A DNA stretch of 64,000 nt. Origin: a virus. Each line of letters opens with the position of its first letter. The stretch's first letter is position 1. The stretch is taken from IMG/VR virus record IMGVR_UViG_3300042483_000529, positions 1-64,000 of that record; one strand, written 5' to 3'. Shown here in pieces: positions 14,476 through 21,923 of the stretch. A model generated the notes under the pieces. The model had not been told where the DNA came from. It ran no database searches and worked only from the letters and a program-made list of their open reading frames with translations. A program made the position numbers and the translations under genes.

Positions 14476-16329
14476 ATGGCACACTACAAAGTAAAAGGTA
14501 AGTCAAGACTTACAACACGAACAACTACAACCAACCCAGAGTGGCTAAGAGTTTGTTCACAGATTGGTCGCTTGGTCAATGATTGGTCATGGCGTTCAGA
14601 TTTAGTTGTCTATGGTGGAGAGGATTCTGCCGAGGGCAAAGCTATCGCTGCTTTTTATTCAGACATAGCAGAGATTGAAGTGAACTTGCCGAAAGCGTTT
14701 GGAGAACTTACGCCAGCAGATTTTGTCGGCGACTTGACTAAAAAAGAAACGCAGTATGAGTATCCAATGGTGACAGGCGTTCTGTATCACGAAGCACTAC
14801 ACGCACGCCACACGAATTGGGACACTTCAATTTTGTCAGAGGCACTAGACCCTAATGAGCAAAGAGCTTTTATGTTGCTAGAGGAATCACGAATTGAAGC
14901 AAAGGGAATCAAAGAGCGACCAGAGCTTAGAAACTTCTTGCGTGCTTCTGCTTTAGACATGGCACTAGACGAAGTGACTACAGACACACTCGCAGGTTTG
15001 GCTAGTGATGTTTGGAATACAGCACGCCTAGCAGGACTTTCAGTTTCAAGAGTGGATTCAGGAGTTCTTGAAGTTTCTGACATTACTGACATTTACAGAG
15101 AAGTAGTTTCAGTTCTTGGTCAGGACTTGTTTGACGAACTAAGAAAAGTTTGGATTGAGTTTCAGGCACTAGGCGTTCCACAGATTGAGCGAGCTATTGA
15201 ACTTGCTAAGAAGTGGGTTGAACTATTGCGTGAATCAGACCCAGAGGGCGAGCCAGATTCAGGTTCGGCAGGTGACATTTTCGGCGAGCCAGATGAATCA
15301 GAGGGCGACAGCGAGGGTGGAAGCGGAAGTGAACTGTCTGACACCATGAAAGACATGATTGAAAAACTTTCCGAATCTGCTAGTCACTCGGAGATAGAAG
15401 CGAGAGAGGCACTTGCCCAACAAGAGCAACAAGACAAGTGGGGCGAGGAATCAAAAGCAAGGCAAGAGCAAGCAAAGAATAACAACCAACGCAAAAACAT
15501 AGCCAAGCAAATCTTTCACAAGCCACACTCCCAAGAGGGTTCGGGTTCTAACTCGTCTGTATCCTCTCGCAGACAGCCGACAGGGACAGAGCGAGCAAGT
15601 GCGGTAGAGATTGCTAAGTCATTAGACAAGGCAAAGTATCGTGAGCGTTCGGTTCATGTTCGCAAAAGTCAGACACCACAGGGCAAGCTGATTATGAGAA
15701 ACGCCGTCCAGAATAGGGCAGTTGAATCTATTGGCAAGCGTGGAGAGTTGCCAGCGTGGAAGTCAAAGACACGCAAGCACACAGACGACCCAACGCTAAG
15801 GCTTGGAATCATGGTGGACATTTCAGGTTCTATGGGTTCTGCTATGGAAGCTATGGGACAGACAGCGTGGATTATGTCCGAGGCAGGTCGCAGGATTCAA
15901 GCTGAAACGGCTATGGTGTATTACGGCTCTGGCGTGTTCCCAACTCTAAAGCGTGGACAGCGTTTGAGCGAGGTGACGATTTACACAGCACCAGACGGAA
16001 CTGAAAAGTTTACCGAAGCGTTTGAAGCGATTGACGGCGAGCTTGGACTAACTTTTGGGGACGGCGTGCGTATGTTAGTTGTTGTGTCGGACGGAAACTA
16101 CACAGGCACAGAACTACAGAGAGCAACCGAACTACTAAGAGAGTGTAAACAAAACGGCGTGGCGGTTCTTTGGATTACACCGAGAGGTTGTAATGGCATG
16201 GGGGCGAGGTCAATAATTTCTGGTTCGGCGTGGGGAGTTCACTTGGACGACCTAGACACAACGGAGATTGCGAGGCAAGTCGGCAAGTCGGCAAGCGAAG
16301 CATTGGGTCGGGTGGGTTCACTCACCTAG
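14476..16329 (+). CDS. Zincin-VWA protein, partner of the MoxR ATPase
   Basis: 617 residues from ATG 14476; the ATG at 14461 lies before the GAAAGGGAA ribosome binding site. N-terminal: a zincin motif HEALH at 105-109 followed by LLEESRIE about 30 residues on, giving possible third Zn ligands. Middle: a 200-residue low-complexity Glu/Ser/Gln-rich linker. C-terminal: a VWA domain with MIDAS sequence DISGS (448-452) and VVVSDGNYTG. This arrangement (putative metallopeptidase plus VWA, next to MoxR) fits a chaperone or metal-insertion pair. Target unknown. Confidence 0.85.
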   Translation: MAHYKVKGKSRLTTRTTTTNPEWLRVCSQIGRLVNDWSWRSDLVVYGGEDSAEGKAIAAFYSDIAEIEVNLPKAFGELTPADFVGDLTKKETQYEYPMVTGVLYHEALHARHTNWDTSILSEALDPNEQRAFMLLEESRIEAKGIKERPELRNFLRASALDMALDEVTTDTLAGLASDVWNTARLAGLSVSRVDSGVLEVSDITDIYREVVSVLGQDLFDELRKVWIEFQALGVPQIERAIELAKKWVELLRESDPEGEPDSGSAGDIFGEPDESEGDSEGGSGSELSDTMKDMIEKLSESASHSEIEAREALAQQEQQDKWGEESKARQEQAKNNNQRKNIAKQIFHKPHSQEGSGSNSSVSSRRQPTGTERASAVEIAKSLDKAKYRERSVHVRKSQTPQGKLIMRNAVQNRAVESIGKRGELPAWKSKTRKHTDDPTLRLGIMVDISGSMGSAMEAMGQTAWIMSEAGRRIQAETAMVYYGSGVFPTLKRGQRLSEVTIYTAPDGTEKFTEAFEAIDGELGLTFGDGVRMLVVVSDGNYTGTELQRATELLRECKQNGVAVLWITPRGCNGMGARSIISGSAWGVHLDDLDTTEIARQVGKSASEALGRVGSLT

Positions 16330-16418
16330 ACCTAAACGGAGTGCTTGCCCAGCGGTTGAGCGAAAGTCAGGACTTCCCCCCTTTGACCTGATAATAGTTC
16401 CCAACGGACAAGACACTA

Positions 16419-16465
16419 GAAACCCCTATCAAGTGCTTCCCCCAAGTCTTGGTAGGGGTTTCGCC
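16419..16465 (+). terminator. Rho-independent terminator
   Basis: GAAACCCCTA-CAAG (16419-16433) pairs with CTTG-TAGGGGTTTC (16448-16462), one mismatch, then CCTTTCTC. It ends the VWA transcript. The rest of the gene-free interval 16330-16685 holds GTATCC copy 3. Confidence 0.8.
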
Positions 16466-16564
16466 TTTCTCGGTTTGACGGACGAGATTGGGTGGAATCT
16501 GAATCCCTGGCACAGACTTTTTACGAAAGATGAAAAGTCACCAGCAGAAAAAGCTGACGAAGGC

Positions 16565-16635
16565 GTATCCACTTTTTATCTGGCTAAAAACTTTTTTGAC
16601 AAAACACTTGCTTTTTCTGTAAACCCTGTTAGGAT
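16565..16635 (+). promoter_or_regulatory. GTATCC element copy 3 and promoter
   Basis: The motif with TAT ending starts at 16565. Best promoter: TTGCTT (16608-16613), 16-nt spacer, TAGGAT (16630-16635), distance 65 bp. TTGACA at 16596 with TAAACC is an alternative, at about 55 bp. Confidence 0.6.
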
Positions 16636-16685
16636 TGGAACTATCCAATCGGAACGAAACAGAAGTAGTTCCAGAGGGGGGATTT

Positions 16686-17036
16686 ATGGCTAAGGTCATT
16701 TCCCGAACAGCCCCAGAGGTTGCGAAAGCAACTCCAAAGGTTGTCAAAGTTTCACGAAAAGTCGTGGAACTAATCAGCGAACTTTCCGAAGTTCGTGCTA
16801 CATACAACTCGGCGAAAGCCAGAGTTGAGGAACTTCGTGACGAAGTTCTTTCCCAAGTTGGGCGTTCCAATTTGACCCTTGTCCACAACAGCATTGAGGT
16901 CGCTCGTATCGTTGAGAGTTCTCCTGTGCGTGTAGATGAGGAGTTCTTGAAAGAGAACTATCCAGAGGCTTACCAAGCTTCTCTAAGGGCAAAGCCCCAA
17001 CACACGATTCGCTCTGTCACACGCAAAGCGAACTAA
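16686..17036 (+). CDS. Coiled-coil protein, paralogue of the 24432 gene
   Basis: 116 residues from ATG 16686 behind AGAGGGGGG; a frame open further upstream starts before the promoter -10. Layout: basic N-terminus, coiled coil at about 25-60 (ISELSEVRATYNSAKARVEE), then LTLVHNSIEVARI and VDEEFLKENYPEAYQA. The same order with similar residues is found in the protein at 24432. Function unknown. Confidence 0.7.
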   Translation: MAKVISRTAPEVAKATPKVVKVSRKVVELISELSEVRATYNSAKARVEELRDEVLSQVGRSNLTLVHNSIEVARIVESSPVRVDEEFLKENYPEAYQASLRAKPQHTIRSVTRKAN

Positions 17037-17046
17037 AGAACTGGGC

Positions 17047-17080
17047 GGGCAGGGCGAAAGCCCTGTCCCCCATTTCATTT
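17047..17080 (+). terminator. Rho-independent terminator
   Basis: GGGCAGGGC (17047-17055), GAAA tetraloop, GCCCTG-CCC (17060-17069, one bulge), followed by ATTTCATTTTTTATTT. Confidence 0.8.
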
Positions 17081-17098
17081 TTTATTTGACCTGACAAT

Positions 17099-17169
17099 GT
17101 ATCCACTTTTTACCAAAGGAAATGGACACGGAAAAAAGATACCGAAAATGTCAGGGACTATGCTAAGAT
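17099..17169 (+). promoter_or_regulatory. GTATCC element copy 4 and promoter
   Basis: The motif with TAC ending starts at 17099. The -10 is TGC-TAAGAT (17164-17169); the -35 region is weak, with AATGTCAGG at the spacer start. Distance 65 bp. Confidence 0.7.
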
Positions 17170-17198
17170 TGGAACTACCACAAAGAAAGGGGAACACC

Positions 17199-17549
17199 AT
17201 GAGAGGCGAGCCATTAGAGCTTGACGAAGTTGCTGGATTATCTCTAACAGTATTGGGCGTGCTTGTTGAGGCATACATCAAAGAGGGATACAGCGACCCG
17301 ACAATGTATAGAGCAATACGGGCTTCAACCGAACTGGCTAAAAACTTCAAGGCACGGCTAGAACTAGACGGACGGGACACGGACGGCGTGGACGACTTGA
17401 TTACTAACCTAGAGCTAACGGCTATGGAATCTGGCGAGGTAGTAAACCGAATCATAGAGCAGAACGGCTGGCAAGAAACGGCTGGCGAGTGGAGTAGCCC
17501 TGCTAGTATGACTTGTGATAACGACTGCGAACATGACGGCAAGGAGTAG
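17199..17549 (+). CDS. Hypothetical helical protein
   Basis: 116 residues from ATG 17199, chosen because AAAGAAAGGGGAAC is immediately upstream while the longer frame starts in the GTATCC motif itself. Predicted all-helical with an acidic, Cys-containing C-terminus. It overlaps no promoter and is followed 7 nt later by the ClgR-like regulator. Function unknown. Confidence 0.6.
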   Translation: MRGEPLELDEVAGLSLTVLGVLVEAYIKEGYSDPTMYRAIRASTELAKNFKARLELDGRDTDGVDDLITNLELTAMESGEVVNRIIEQNGWQETAGEWSSPASMTCDNDCEHDGKE

Positions 17550-17556
17550 GGACGGC

Positions 17557-17856
17557 ATGGACTTTCAGACTGCGTTCGGCGAGGTTGTGCGTGAGCAACG
17601 GCGTGCTAATGAGATTACAATGCGAAGCGTGACGGATAGGGGACACCTAGCGTTGGGATACCTGTCCGAAGTGGAACGGGGACACAAAATGCCCTCTAGC
17701 CTAATAATTGCGTCCATAGCAGACGGACTGGGTATAGACGCAAGCGAGCTGATTATTCAGACGGGTATGCGTATGTCCAATGTTCCTGAAAGCCCTGAAA
17801 GCCTGTTCAAGCTAAGGGACAGAGATTGGGCTAATCAGTATTCAGATTTGAGATAG
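17557..17856 (+). CDS. ClgR-like XRE-family transcriptional regulator
   Basis: 99 residues from ATG 17557, with AAGGAG 10 nt upstream. Residues about 8-65 form an XRE helix-turn-helix. The central LALGYLSEVERGHKMPSSLII closely matches the signature of actinobacterial ClgR-type regulators, which control clp protease and stress genes. The C-terminus (SPESLFKLRDRDWANQYSDLR) is its own. Located mid-way through the GTATCC array, it is a candidate binder of that motif, but this is inference. Confidence 0.78.
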   Translation: MDFQTAFGEVVREQRRANEITMRSVTDRGHLALGYLSEVERGHKMPSSLIIASIADGLGIDASELIIQTGMRMSNVPESPESLFKLRDRDWANQYSDLR

Positions 17857-17862
17857 AGAAAG

Positions 17863-17893
17863 CCCCCCTGACAAAAGTTAGGGGGATTTTTTC
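17863..17893 (+). terminator. Rho-independent terminator
   Basis: CCCCCCTGAC-AAAA-GTTAGGGGG (17863-17885) followed by ATTTTTTCTT. Confidence 0.85.
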
Positions 17894-17905
17894 TTGGCTG
17901 GTAGT

Positions 17906-17964
17906 GTATCCACTTTTTGCTGAACATTTTTTGTTTGGTTTTTGTCGGGGGTAGGGTATAGGAT
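17906..17964 (+). promoter_or_regulatory. GTATCC element copy 5 and promoter
   Basis: The motif with TGC ending starts at 17906. The -10 is TAGGAT (17959-17964), 17-nt spacer beginning TTGTCGG, weak -35 TGGTTT. Distance 53 bp. TATAGG at 17957 is an alternative. Confidence 0.6.
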
Positions 17965-18003
17965 TTGATTGTTATAAAAACTCCAACAGGAAAGTAGGGG
18001 AAA

Positions 18004-18240
18004 TTGAGTTATTATCCAGAGGGTTCTATGGCTGGTTCTGGCATAGATTCCGTAGAAGTTCCGTATGACGAGTTTGTCTGCGAAGCTGACGATTGTGGCA
18101 AGGTGAACGAAGCTAGTGAAGCTATGACAGACGACTATGGCAATTACGAAGTTGAGTGCCAGTTCTGCGGTAGCTTTTACTTTAGAAGTTCTATTGCCGA
18201 GGACAAGGCAGATTGGGCAGCGAATAATTATGATTACTAA
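18004..18240 (+). CDS. Small zinc-ribbon protein (TTG start)
   Basis: 78 residues beginning at TTG 18004 behind AGGGGAAA. It contains C-x5-C (CEADDC) and CQFC, a plausible zinc ribbon, with an acidic Tyr-rich tail. The next gene starts 11 nt before its stop. Function unknown. Confidence 0.6.
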   Translation: MSYYPEGSMAGSGIDSVEVPYDEFVCEADDCGKVNEASEAMTDDYGNYEVECQFCGSFYFRSSIAEDKADWAANNYDY

Positions 18241-18397
18241 TCCAAAACAGGGGACACCAATAAAAAACAGCAAGGGCGAATTACGATACGAATACACTTG
18301 CCCGAAGTGTTTTGACGAATACAGGGTGGACGAAAAGACACACGCTTGGATTCAGACCTTAGACAGACTGCCTAAGTGTTCGCCTTGCTACTTGTAG
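18230..18397 (+). CDS. Small zinc-ribbon protein
   Basis: 55 residues starting at ATG 18230 inside the end of the preceding gene. CPKC and CSPC pairs about 28 residues apart form a second zinc ribbon in tandem with the first. The two products may act together. Function unknown. Confidence 0.55.
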   Translation: MITNPKQGTPIKNSKGELRYEYTCPKCFDEYRVDEKTHAWIQTLDRLPKCSPCYL

Positions 18398-18408
18398 CCT
18401 AAAAAGTT

Positions 18409-18456
18409 TCCCCCGAATAATCAGGAACAGCGATTCCGATTCGGGGGATTTTTTTA
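18409..18456 (+). terminator. Rho-independent terminator
   Basis: TCCCCCGAAT (18409-18418) pairs perfectly with ATTCGGGGGA (18439-18448), followed by TTTTTTTA. Confidence 0.88.
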
Positions 18457-18468
18457 TGCCGTCAATGT

Positions 18469-18538
18469 GTATCCACTTTTGCTGCGGCAGGGTAAAACTT
18501 TTTATGTGCGGTGAAAAGTCGTAGGTAGGTGATAGTAT
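18469..18538 (+). promoter_or_regulatory. GTATCC element copy 6 (one T shorter) and promoter
   Basis: GTATCCACTTTTGC starts at 18469; it is the only copy lacking the fifth T. The probable -10 is TAGTAT (18533-18538), distance 64 bp, with no clear -35. Confidence 0.55.
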
Positions 18539-18580
18539 TCAAGTATCAAGCAACACTAACCACGAACAAAGGGGAACAAG

Positions 18581-18892
18581 TTGAAAAGATTGCCTAACTA
18601 CAAGATTGGCGCGGAGATTAGTGCGCTAAACACTTTCACGAACTACAATGGCACAATTAGCGCCGTTCGGGACGAGAATAATTACAGGATTACACACTGG
18701 AACACTGTAATTCTTGATTACAACACTGACACCAACGAGATTATTTCGCTACAAGATAGCTACATTAGCCAGACAACCAGCGCGCTAGTTGGGCGAATCT
18801 TGAGGGCGTTGCCATACGCTTCGGTTGAAAGATACTTGGGCTACATGACGCCGTCAAAAGATAAGCGCCGTTTGGTCGGTATGCTTCGATAA
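18581..18892 (+). CDS. Hypothetical protein (TTG start)
   Basis: 103 residues from TTG 18581 behind AAAGGGGAAC. A probable small beta-rich N-terminal half (TFTNYNGTISAVRDENNYRI) is followed by a helix and basic C-terminus. It is the only gene of its cassette. Function unknown. Confidence 0.6.
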   Translation: MKRLPNYKIGAEISALNTFTNYNGTISAVRDENNYRITHWNTVILDYNTDTNEIISLQDSYISQTTSALVGRILRALPYASVERYLGYMTPSKDKRRLVGMLR

Positions 18893-18907
18893 AAAGCCAA
18901 AAAGTTA

Positions 18908-18935
18908 GCCCCGCTTCGGCGGGGTTTTCTTTTTC
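18908..18935 (+). terminator. Rho-independent terminator
   Basis: GCCCCGC-TTCG-GCGGGG (18908-18924) followed by TTTTCTTTTTCC. The UUCG tetraloop makes it very stable. Confidence 0.9.
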
Positions 18936-18962
18936 CGTGAAAAGTTGCGCCGGTCGCGGCGT

Positions 18963-19011
18963 GTATCCACTTTTTGATGAAAGCTTTTTGCGGATCCTTG
19001 ATCTGTATAAT
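18963..19011 (+). promoter_or_regulatory. GTATCC element copy 7 and promoter
   Basis: The motif with TGA ending starts at 18963. TG-TATAAT (19006-19011) is a perfect extended -10. Distance 43 bp, the shortest of the set. The only two GATC sites in the 8.03-25.5 kb tract lie in this promoter (about 18993 and 18999). Confidence 0.75.
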
Positions 19012-19033
19012 TGTTGATGAAGGGGGAACACCA

Positions 19034-19348
19034 TTGAATAATTTCTCAGAGCGAATCATTGCCAATACCGAAGATGGACGCCGTGAAGTGCGCGTCCTGC
19101 GTCTTGCGGTAAGTCTTGGCGACGACTTGGCATACATTGATTGGGAGCCAAGCGGGGAGCTTTACTTTATCAAAGTCCCCGTCGAGTATCGCCGTCAAGG
19201 AATCGCTACAAAGCTATGGCAGGACGCTCAGGAACACGCGAGAAGCTTGAACTTGCCCGCGCTAACCCATAGCGAATACAGAACTGACGCGGGCGATTCT
19301 TGGGCTAAGTCCCTAGGCGAAAAACTTCCACCAAGAATCCGCGCTTAG
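19034..19348 (+). CDS. GNAT-family N-acetyltransferase (TTG start)
   Basis: 104 residues from TTG 19034 behind GAAGGGGGAAC; the longer frame starts before the -10 box. Residues about 40-65 (LYFIKVPVEYRRQGIATKLW) carry the acetyl-CoA pyrophosphate motif R-R-Q-G-I-A and the preceding beta strand. The domain is short, so it is a minimal or divergent GNAT. Acceptor unknown. It is interesting beside a phage HDAC-fold gene. Confidence 0.72.
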   Translation: MNNFSERIIANTEDGRREVRVLRLAVSLGDDLAYIDWEPSGELYFIKVPVEYRRQGIATKLWQDAQEHARSLNLPALTHSEYRTDAGDSWAKSLGEKLPPRIRA

Positions 19349-19364
19349 TTTTTTGTAGCCAGGT

Positions 19365-19435
19365 GTATCCACTTTTTGACGAGGCGACACGCTTGCTTGC
19401 GGGTTCTTGCTTTTGTCGGTGGGTTGGGGTAAAGT
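19365..19435 (+). promoter_or_regulatory. GTATCC element copy 8 and promoter
   Basis: The motif with TGA ending starts at 19365. TTGCTT, 17-nt spacer beginning TTGTCGG, TAAAGT (19430-19435). Distance 65 bp. No hairpin terminator is seen between the GNAT gene and this element. Confidence 0.7.
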
Positions 19436-19467
19436 CAAACTAACCAAGCAAGAGGGAAGGAAACAAA

Positions 19468-19683
19468 ATGATTGGTAGAAACAAAGATGCGGAAACAGCT
19501 TTTGATATGGCAATGAAGTTGCTGAACAACCCAAGTGAGGAAGTTCAACAGCAAGTCTGGGACAAGTGCCACGCTGACGAAGTAATCCAAAGGTCGGTAA
19601 GGCTTTACCTTTACAGCGAGCCAAGCTACACACCAAAGGCTCTATACAACCTTCACCAAAAACTCGCCGAGTTGGTGTCCTAA
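19468..19683 (+). CDS. Small helical hypothetical protein
   Basis: 71 residues, helical, with AAGAGGGAAGGAA before ATG. It overlaps the following start by 1 nt (TAATG). First of four packed genes ending at 20343. No motif recognised. Confidence 0.6.
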   Translation: MIGRNKDAETAFDMAMKLLNNPSEEVQQQVWDKCHADEVIQRSVRLYLYSEPSYTPKALYNLHQKLAELVS

Positions 19684-19832
19684 TGGTTGTTCGCCCGCTG
19701 GAGAATACAGTTTGCTATCAATGCCCTAAGAAGATTATGGCAATGGTTGGTGCGGTTCACCCGCTATGCGTTGAGTGTCAAGAAAGTTTTGACGATTGGT
19801 TTGAACACGAGCTAGGAGTTTTCAATGGCTAA
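19683..19832 (+). CDS. Mini zinc-ribbon protein
   Basis: 49 residues with CYQC and CVEC pairs about 17 residues apart, a minimal zinc ribbon. Starts on the upstream stop (TAATG) and overlaps the next gene by 8 nt. Function unknown. Confidence 0.6.
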   Translation: MVVRPLENTVCYQCPKKIMAMVGAVHPLCVECQESFDDWFEHELGVFNG

Positions 19833-20028
19833 GCAAGTTTATTTTGTTGTTGCGGTGGACTTAGATGAGTGCGTGCCGTTTATAGATGATGACACCTTTA
19901 CAGCAAGGTTCAGTTCGGCAGAGCAAGTTTGGGACACCGAACTACAAGAGTGGCAAGAAGACCCTGACCAAGAGTTTTACGATAAAGCGTTGAAGATTTT
20001 GAACACCATACCTTTAGCGAAAGACTAG
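19825..20028 (+). CDS. Small acidic hypothetical protein
   Basis: 67 residues: a hydrophobic beta strand (VYFVVAVDLDECV) then an acidic Trp-containing middle and a helix. GAG-rich upstream sequence can serve as a ribosome binding site. It overlaps the preceding gene. Function unknown. Confidence 0.55.
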   Translation: MAKQVYFVVAVDLDECVPFIDDDTFTARFSSAEQVWDTELQEWQEDPDQEFYDKALKILNTIPLAKD

Positions 20029-20031
20029 TCA

Positions 20032-20343
20032 ATGAAACACAAAAAGAGTAAAGTTCAAGGCAAGTCTAGGCACGCCGAGTATCTTCGCCGAGTAGATAAC
20101 GCCGATAGAGTTGCGGTAATGCTAAGGGGCATAACTTTATTTTGCGCTTTTATTTTTGTAATGAGGATAGTCGCTGGCGTTGATTCAGTTTCAGAATACC
20201 TAATCCTTTATGCGGTTGTGTTTGTGGGCGGGGTTAGTGCTTCGCTTGCCGAATACTTTTTGTTTAGGGCTTACCAAAGTCGCTACTCAAAAAGTCGCCG
20301 ACAAAGTTTTTGGGATTTGTTCAACACCGAACTTTCCAAATAA
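20032..20343 (+). CDS. Two-span membrane protein
   Basis: 103 residues: basic N-terminus (about 30 residues, many Lys/Arg), hydrophobic spans at about 31-50 and 57-80, basic C-terminus. Both termini would be cytoplasmic. Last gene of the 19468 cassette, followed by a terminator. Possible roles include superinfection exclusion or membrane remodelling, but nothing specific shows this. Confidence 0.6.
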   Translation: MKHKKSKVQGKSRHAEYLRRVDNADRVAVMLRGITLFCAFIFVMRIVAGVDSVSEYLILYAVVFVGGVSASLAEYFLFRAYQSRYSKSRRQSFWDLFNTELSK

Positions 20344-20348
20344 AACTT

Positions 20349-20383
20349 CCCGCTAGGACTTCCCCCCTAGCGGGATTTTCTCT
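20349..20383 (+). terminator. Rho-independent terminator
   Basis: CCCGCTAG (20349-20356) pairs perfectly with CTAGCGGG (20367-20374), then ATTTTCTCTTT. Confidence 0.85.
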
Positions 20384-20393
20384 TTCCAGCTGC

Positions 20394-20453
20394 GTATCCA
20401 CTTTTTGATAGAGATTTTTTTGTGTGCGTTTTGTCGGTGGACTATGCTATGGT
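20394..20453 (+). promoter_or_regulatory. GTATCC element copy 9 and promoter
   Basis: The motif with TGA ending starts at 20394. TGCGTT, 17-nt spacer beginning TTGTCGG and ending TGC, TATGGT (20448-20453). Distance 54 bp. Confidence 0.7.
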
Positions 20454-20481
20454 TGAAGTATCCAAACAAAGGGGAAGTAAA

Positions 20482-20673
20482 TTGAAGACAGATTCAAGAA
20501 TAGCAATAGTTTCAGAGCTACCAAACTGCGACTTCTGCGGTGAACACGCTCGCTATGACGGAGCAACCAAACTTGGACCTTGGGCTTTTATGTGCCAGAA
20601 GGACTGGGTATCTCACGGAGTAGGGCTTGGGCTTGGCAAAGGTCAAGTTCTAATGAAGGAAGGAACTAAGTAA
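20482..20673 (+). CDS. Small zinc-binding protein (TTG start)
   Basis: 63 residues from TTG 20482 behind AAAGGGGAAG; the longer frame begins before the -10. It has CDFC near residue 16, a WAFMCQKD turn and a Gly-rich tail (HGVGLGLGKGQVL). This is a pattern I recall from small phage zinc-ribbon proteins of unknown role. It is followed directly by the next gene. Confidence 0.65.
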   Translation: MKTDSRIAIVSELPNCDFCGEHARYDGATKLGPWAFMCQKDWVSHGVGLGLGKGQVLMKEGTK

Positions 20674-20874
20674 ATGGCGACAACAGTTGGAGAGCTGATT
20701 GAACAGCTAAAGACGCTGGACCCCGACACAACAGTTGTGTTTCAGTATTTGACACACGAACACACCGACTTTTCAATTGACGATTTTGAGTCAAAAGCCG
20801 AGGCACTTGACTACACCAACTTCGCTGATGAAATGTCTATCACGATGAACGAGTGGCTCGCCGAAATGGAGTAG
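20674..20874 (+). CDS. Small acidic hypothetical protein
   Basis: 66 residues starting right after the previous stop (TAAATG). The N-terminus TVGELIEQLKTLDPDTTVVF is a helix-strand motif common in small phage proteins; the rest is acidic and helical. Second gene of its cassette. Function unknown. Confidence 0.65.
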   Translation: MATTVGELIEQLKTLDPDTTVVFQYLTHEHTDFSIDDFESKAEALDYTNFADEMSITMNEWLAEME

Positions 20875-20893
20875 CCACGCGACACCAAAGATT

Positions 20894-20925
20894 CCCCCGC
20901 GACCCCCGCGGGGGTTTTCTTTTTT
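20894..20925 (+). terminator. Rho-independent terminator
   Basis: CCCCCGC (20894-20900) pairs with GCGGGGG (20908-20914), followed by TTTTCTTTTTT. Confidence 0.88.
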
Positions 20926-20943
20926 GCCGGAAGGTAGCCAGGT

Positions 20944-21017
20944 GTATCCACTTTTTGATTCGGCTGCCGAAAGGGTTTTGTAAAAGTATTTGCTTTTTTC
21001 TTTTTGTGTAGTAAGAT
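20944..21017 (+). promoter_or_regulatory. GTATCC element copy 10 and promoter
   Basis: The motif with TGA ending starts at 20944. TTGCTT (20989-20994), 17-nt spacer, TAAGAT (21012-21017). Distance 68 bp, outside the main spacing classes. Confidence 0.68.
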
Positions 21018-21045
21018 GAAACTCTAACGAAAGGGAGGTTCCTAA

Positions 21046-21438
21046 ATGGGAGCAAGAACAACTTGGAAAATAAAGACTAATGATTCGGGAGCTATTACTT
21101 GGCTTTACAGTCATTGGGGAGGCGACAGTAAGTTTGACACCACTAAAGAGGCGTTGGACTTGGCTATGCCTCGCTGGGAGGATAGGACTTATGGAGCTAG
21201 GATTTTTATCAGTAGCGTAATTGGTAATTCTTGGAGTTCACAGACAGGGTTTGGAATTACTTCAACCCTTGACACAGATTCCAACCCGTTTGAGGAAAGC
21301 TACACGCCTTACACAATTGACTTTGTGCGGAAAGTAGTGATTCTTGAAGGTGTTCTCGGAGAGGACTGGGAGTTAGGCTTTGACGAGTTCACTAGACTAA
21401 ACAGCGAAGCCGACTTGCTACTTCAAGGGACAAGGTAA
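21046..21438 (+). CDS. Conserved phage hypothetical protein
   Basis: 130 residues with AAAGGGAGG before ATG. The segment ITWLYSHWGGDSKFDTTKEALDLAMPRWEDRTY and a following ARIFIS strand make a pattern I recall from phage proteins of unknown function. Mixed alpha/beta, no catalytic signature. First gene of a two-gene cassette. Confidence 0.68.
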   Translation: MGARTTWKIKTNDSGAITWLYSHWGGDSKFDTTKEALDLAMPRWEDRTYGARIFISSVIGNSWSSQTGFGITSTLDTDSNPFEESYTPYTIDFVRKVVILEGVLGEDWELGFDEFTRLNSEADLLLQGTR

Positions 21439-21720
21439 ATGGGAAACTTACAAGCTCAAGAAATTGCGAGCAACACCGAAATTACACTTGAACAGCAACT
21501 AACTTGGCACTTACAAGGTAATCACTATCCACCGATTCCAGTTAGTATGGTTCAGCCTTGTGTTGAAGCAATTCAGGCTTATTGGGAAGATGAGCTAGAC
21601 ACGGAGATTCAGTTGCCCGAAGGTGTTTTGTATCGGGGGAAGGAAACAGCCCCCGCTAGAGAAATAATCATCAATCATCACTTAGACGCTTGGTGTCAAG
21701 ATGACGAAGATGAGTTTTAG
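21439..21720 (+). CDS. Hypothetical protein
   Basis: 93 residues starting directly after the upstream stop (TAAATG). Mostly helical, ending in an acidic WCQDDEDEF tail. No family recognised. A terminator follows. Confidence 0.62.
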   Translation: MGNLQAQEIASNTEITLEQQLTWHLQGNHYPPIPVSMVQPCVEAIQAYWEDELDTEIQLPEGVLYRGKETAPAREIIINHHLDAWCQDDEDEF

Positions 21721-21747
21721 GATTAGCCCCAACTAACCCCCCAAATG

Positions 21748-21790
21748 CGGGCAATAGAGAGATTCCCCCTTTCTATTGCCCGTTTTCTTT
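21748..21790 (+). terminator. Rho-independent terminator
   Basis: CGGGCAATAGA pairs with TCTATTGCCCG (21748-21758 with 21772-21782), followed by TTTTCTTT. Confidence 0.87.
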
Positions 21791-21803
21791 GCGTGCCGGT
21801 AAG

Positions 21804-21874
21804 GTATCCACTTTTTACTGGGCTTGATTTTCTTTTTATGAAATACTTGTTTTTCTTTGTTAGTGTGTTATTGT
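21804..21874 (+). promoter_or_regulatory. GTATCC element copy 11 and promoter
   Basis: The motif with TAC ending starts at 21804. TTGTTT (21847-21852), 16-nt spacer, TATTGT (21869-21874). Distance 65 bp. Confidence 0.65.
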
Positions 21875-21923
21875 TTATCTGTTGGGAAGTTCCCGACAAG
21901 AAACAAGAAAGTTGGGCAGAGAA

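Noticed and set aside
16268-16693. Open frame of 141 codons over the end of the zincin-VWA gene
   Set aside because: It overlaps a strong gene, crosses a terminator and a GTATCC promoter, and has no ribosome binding site.
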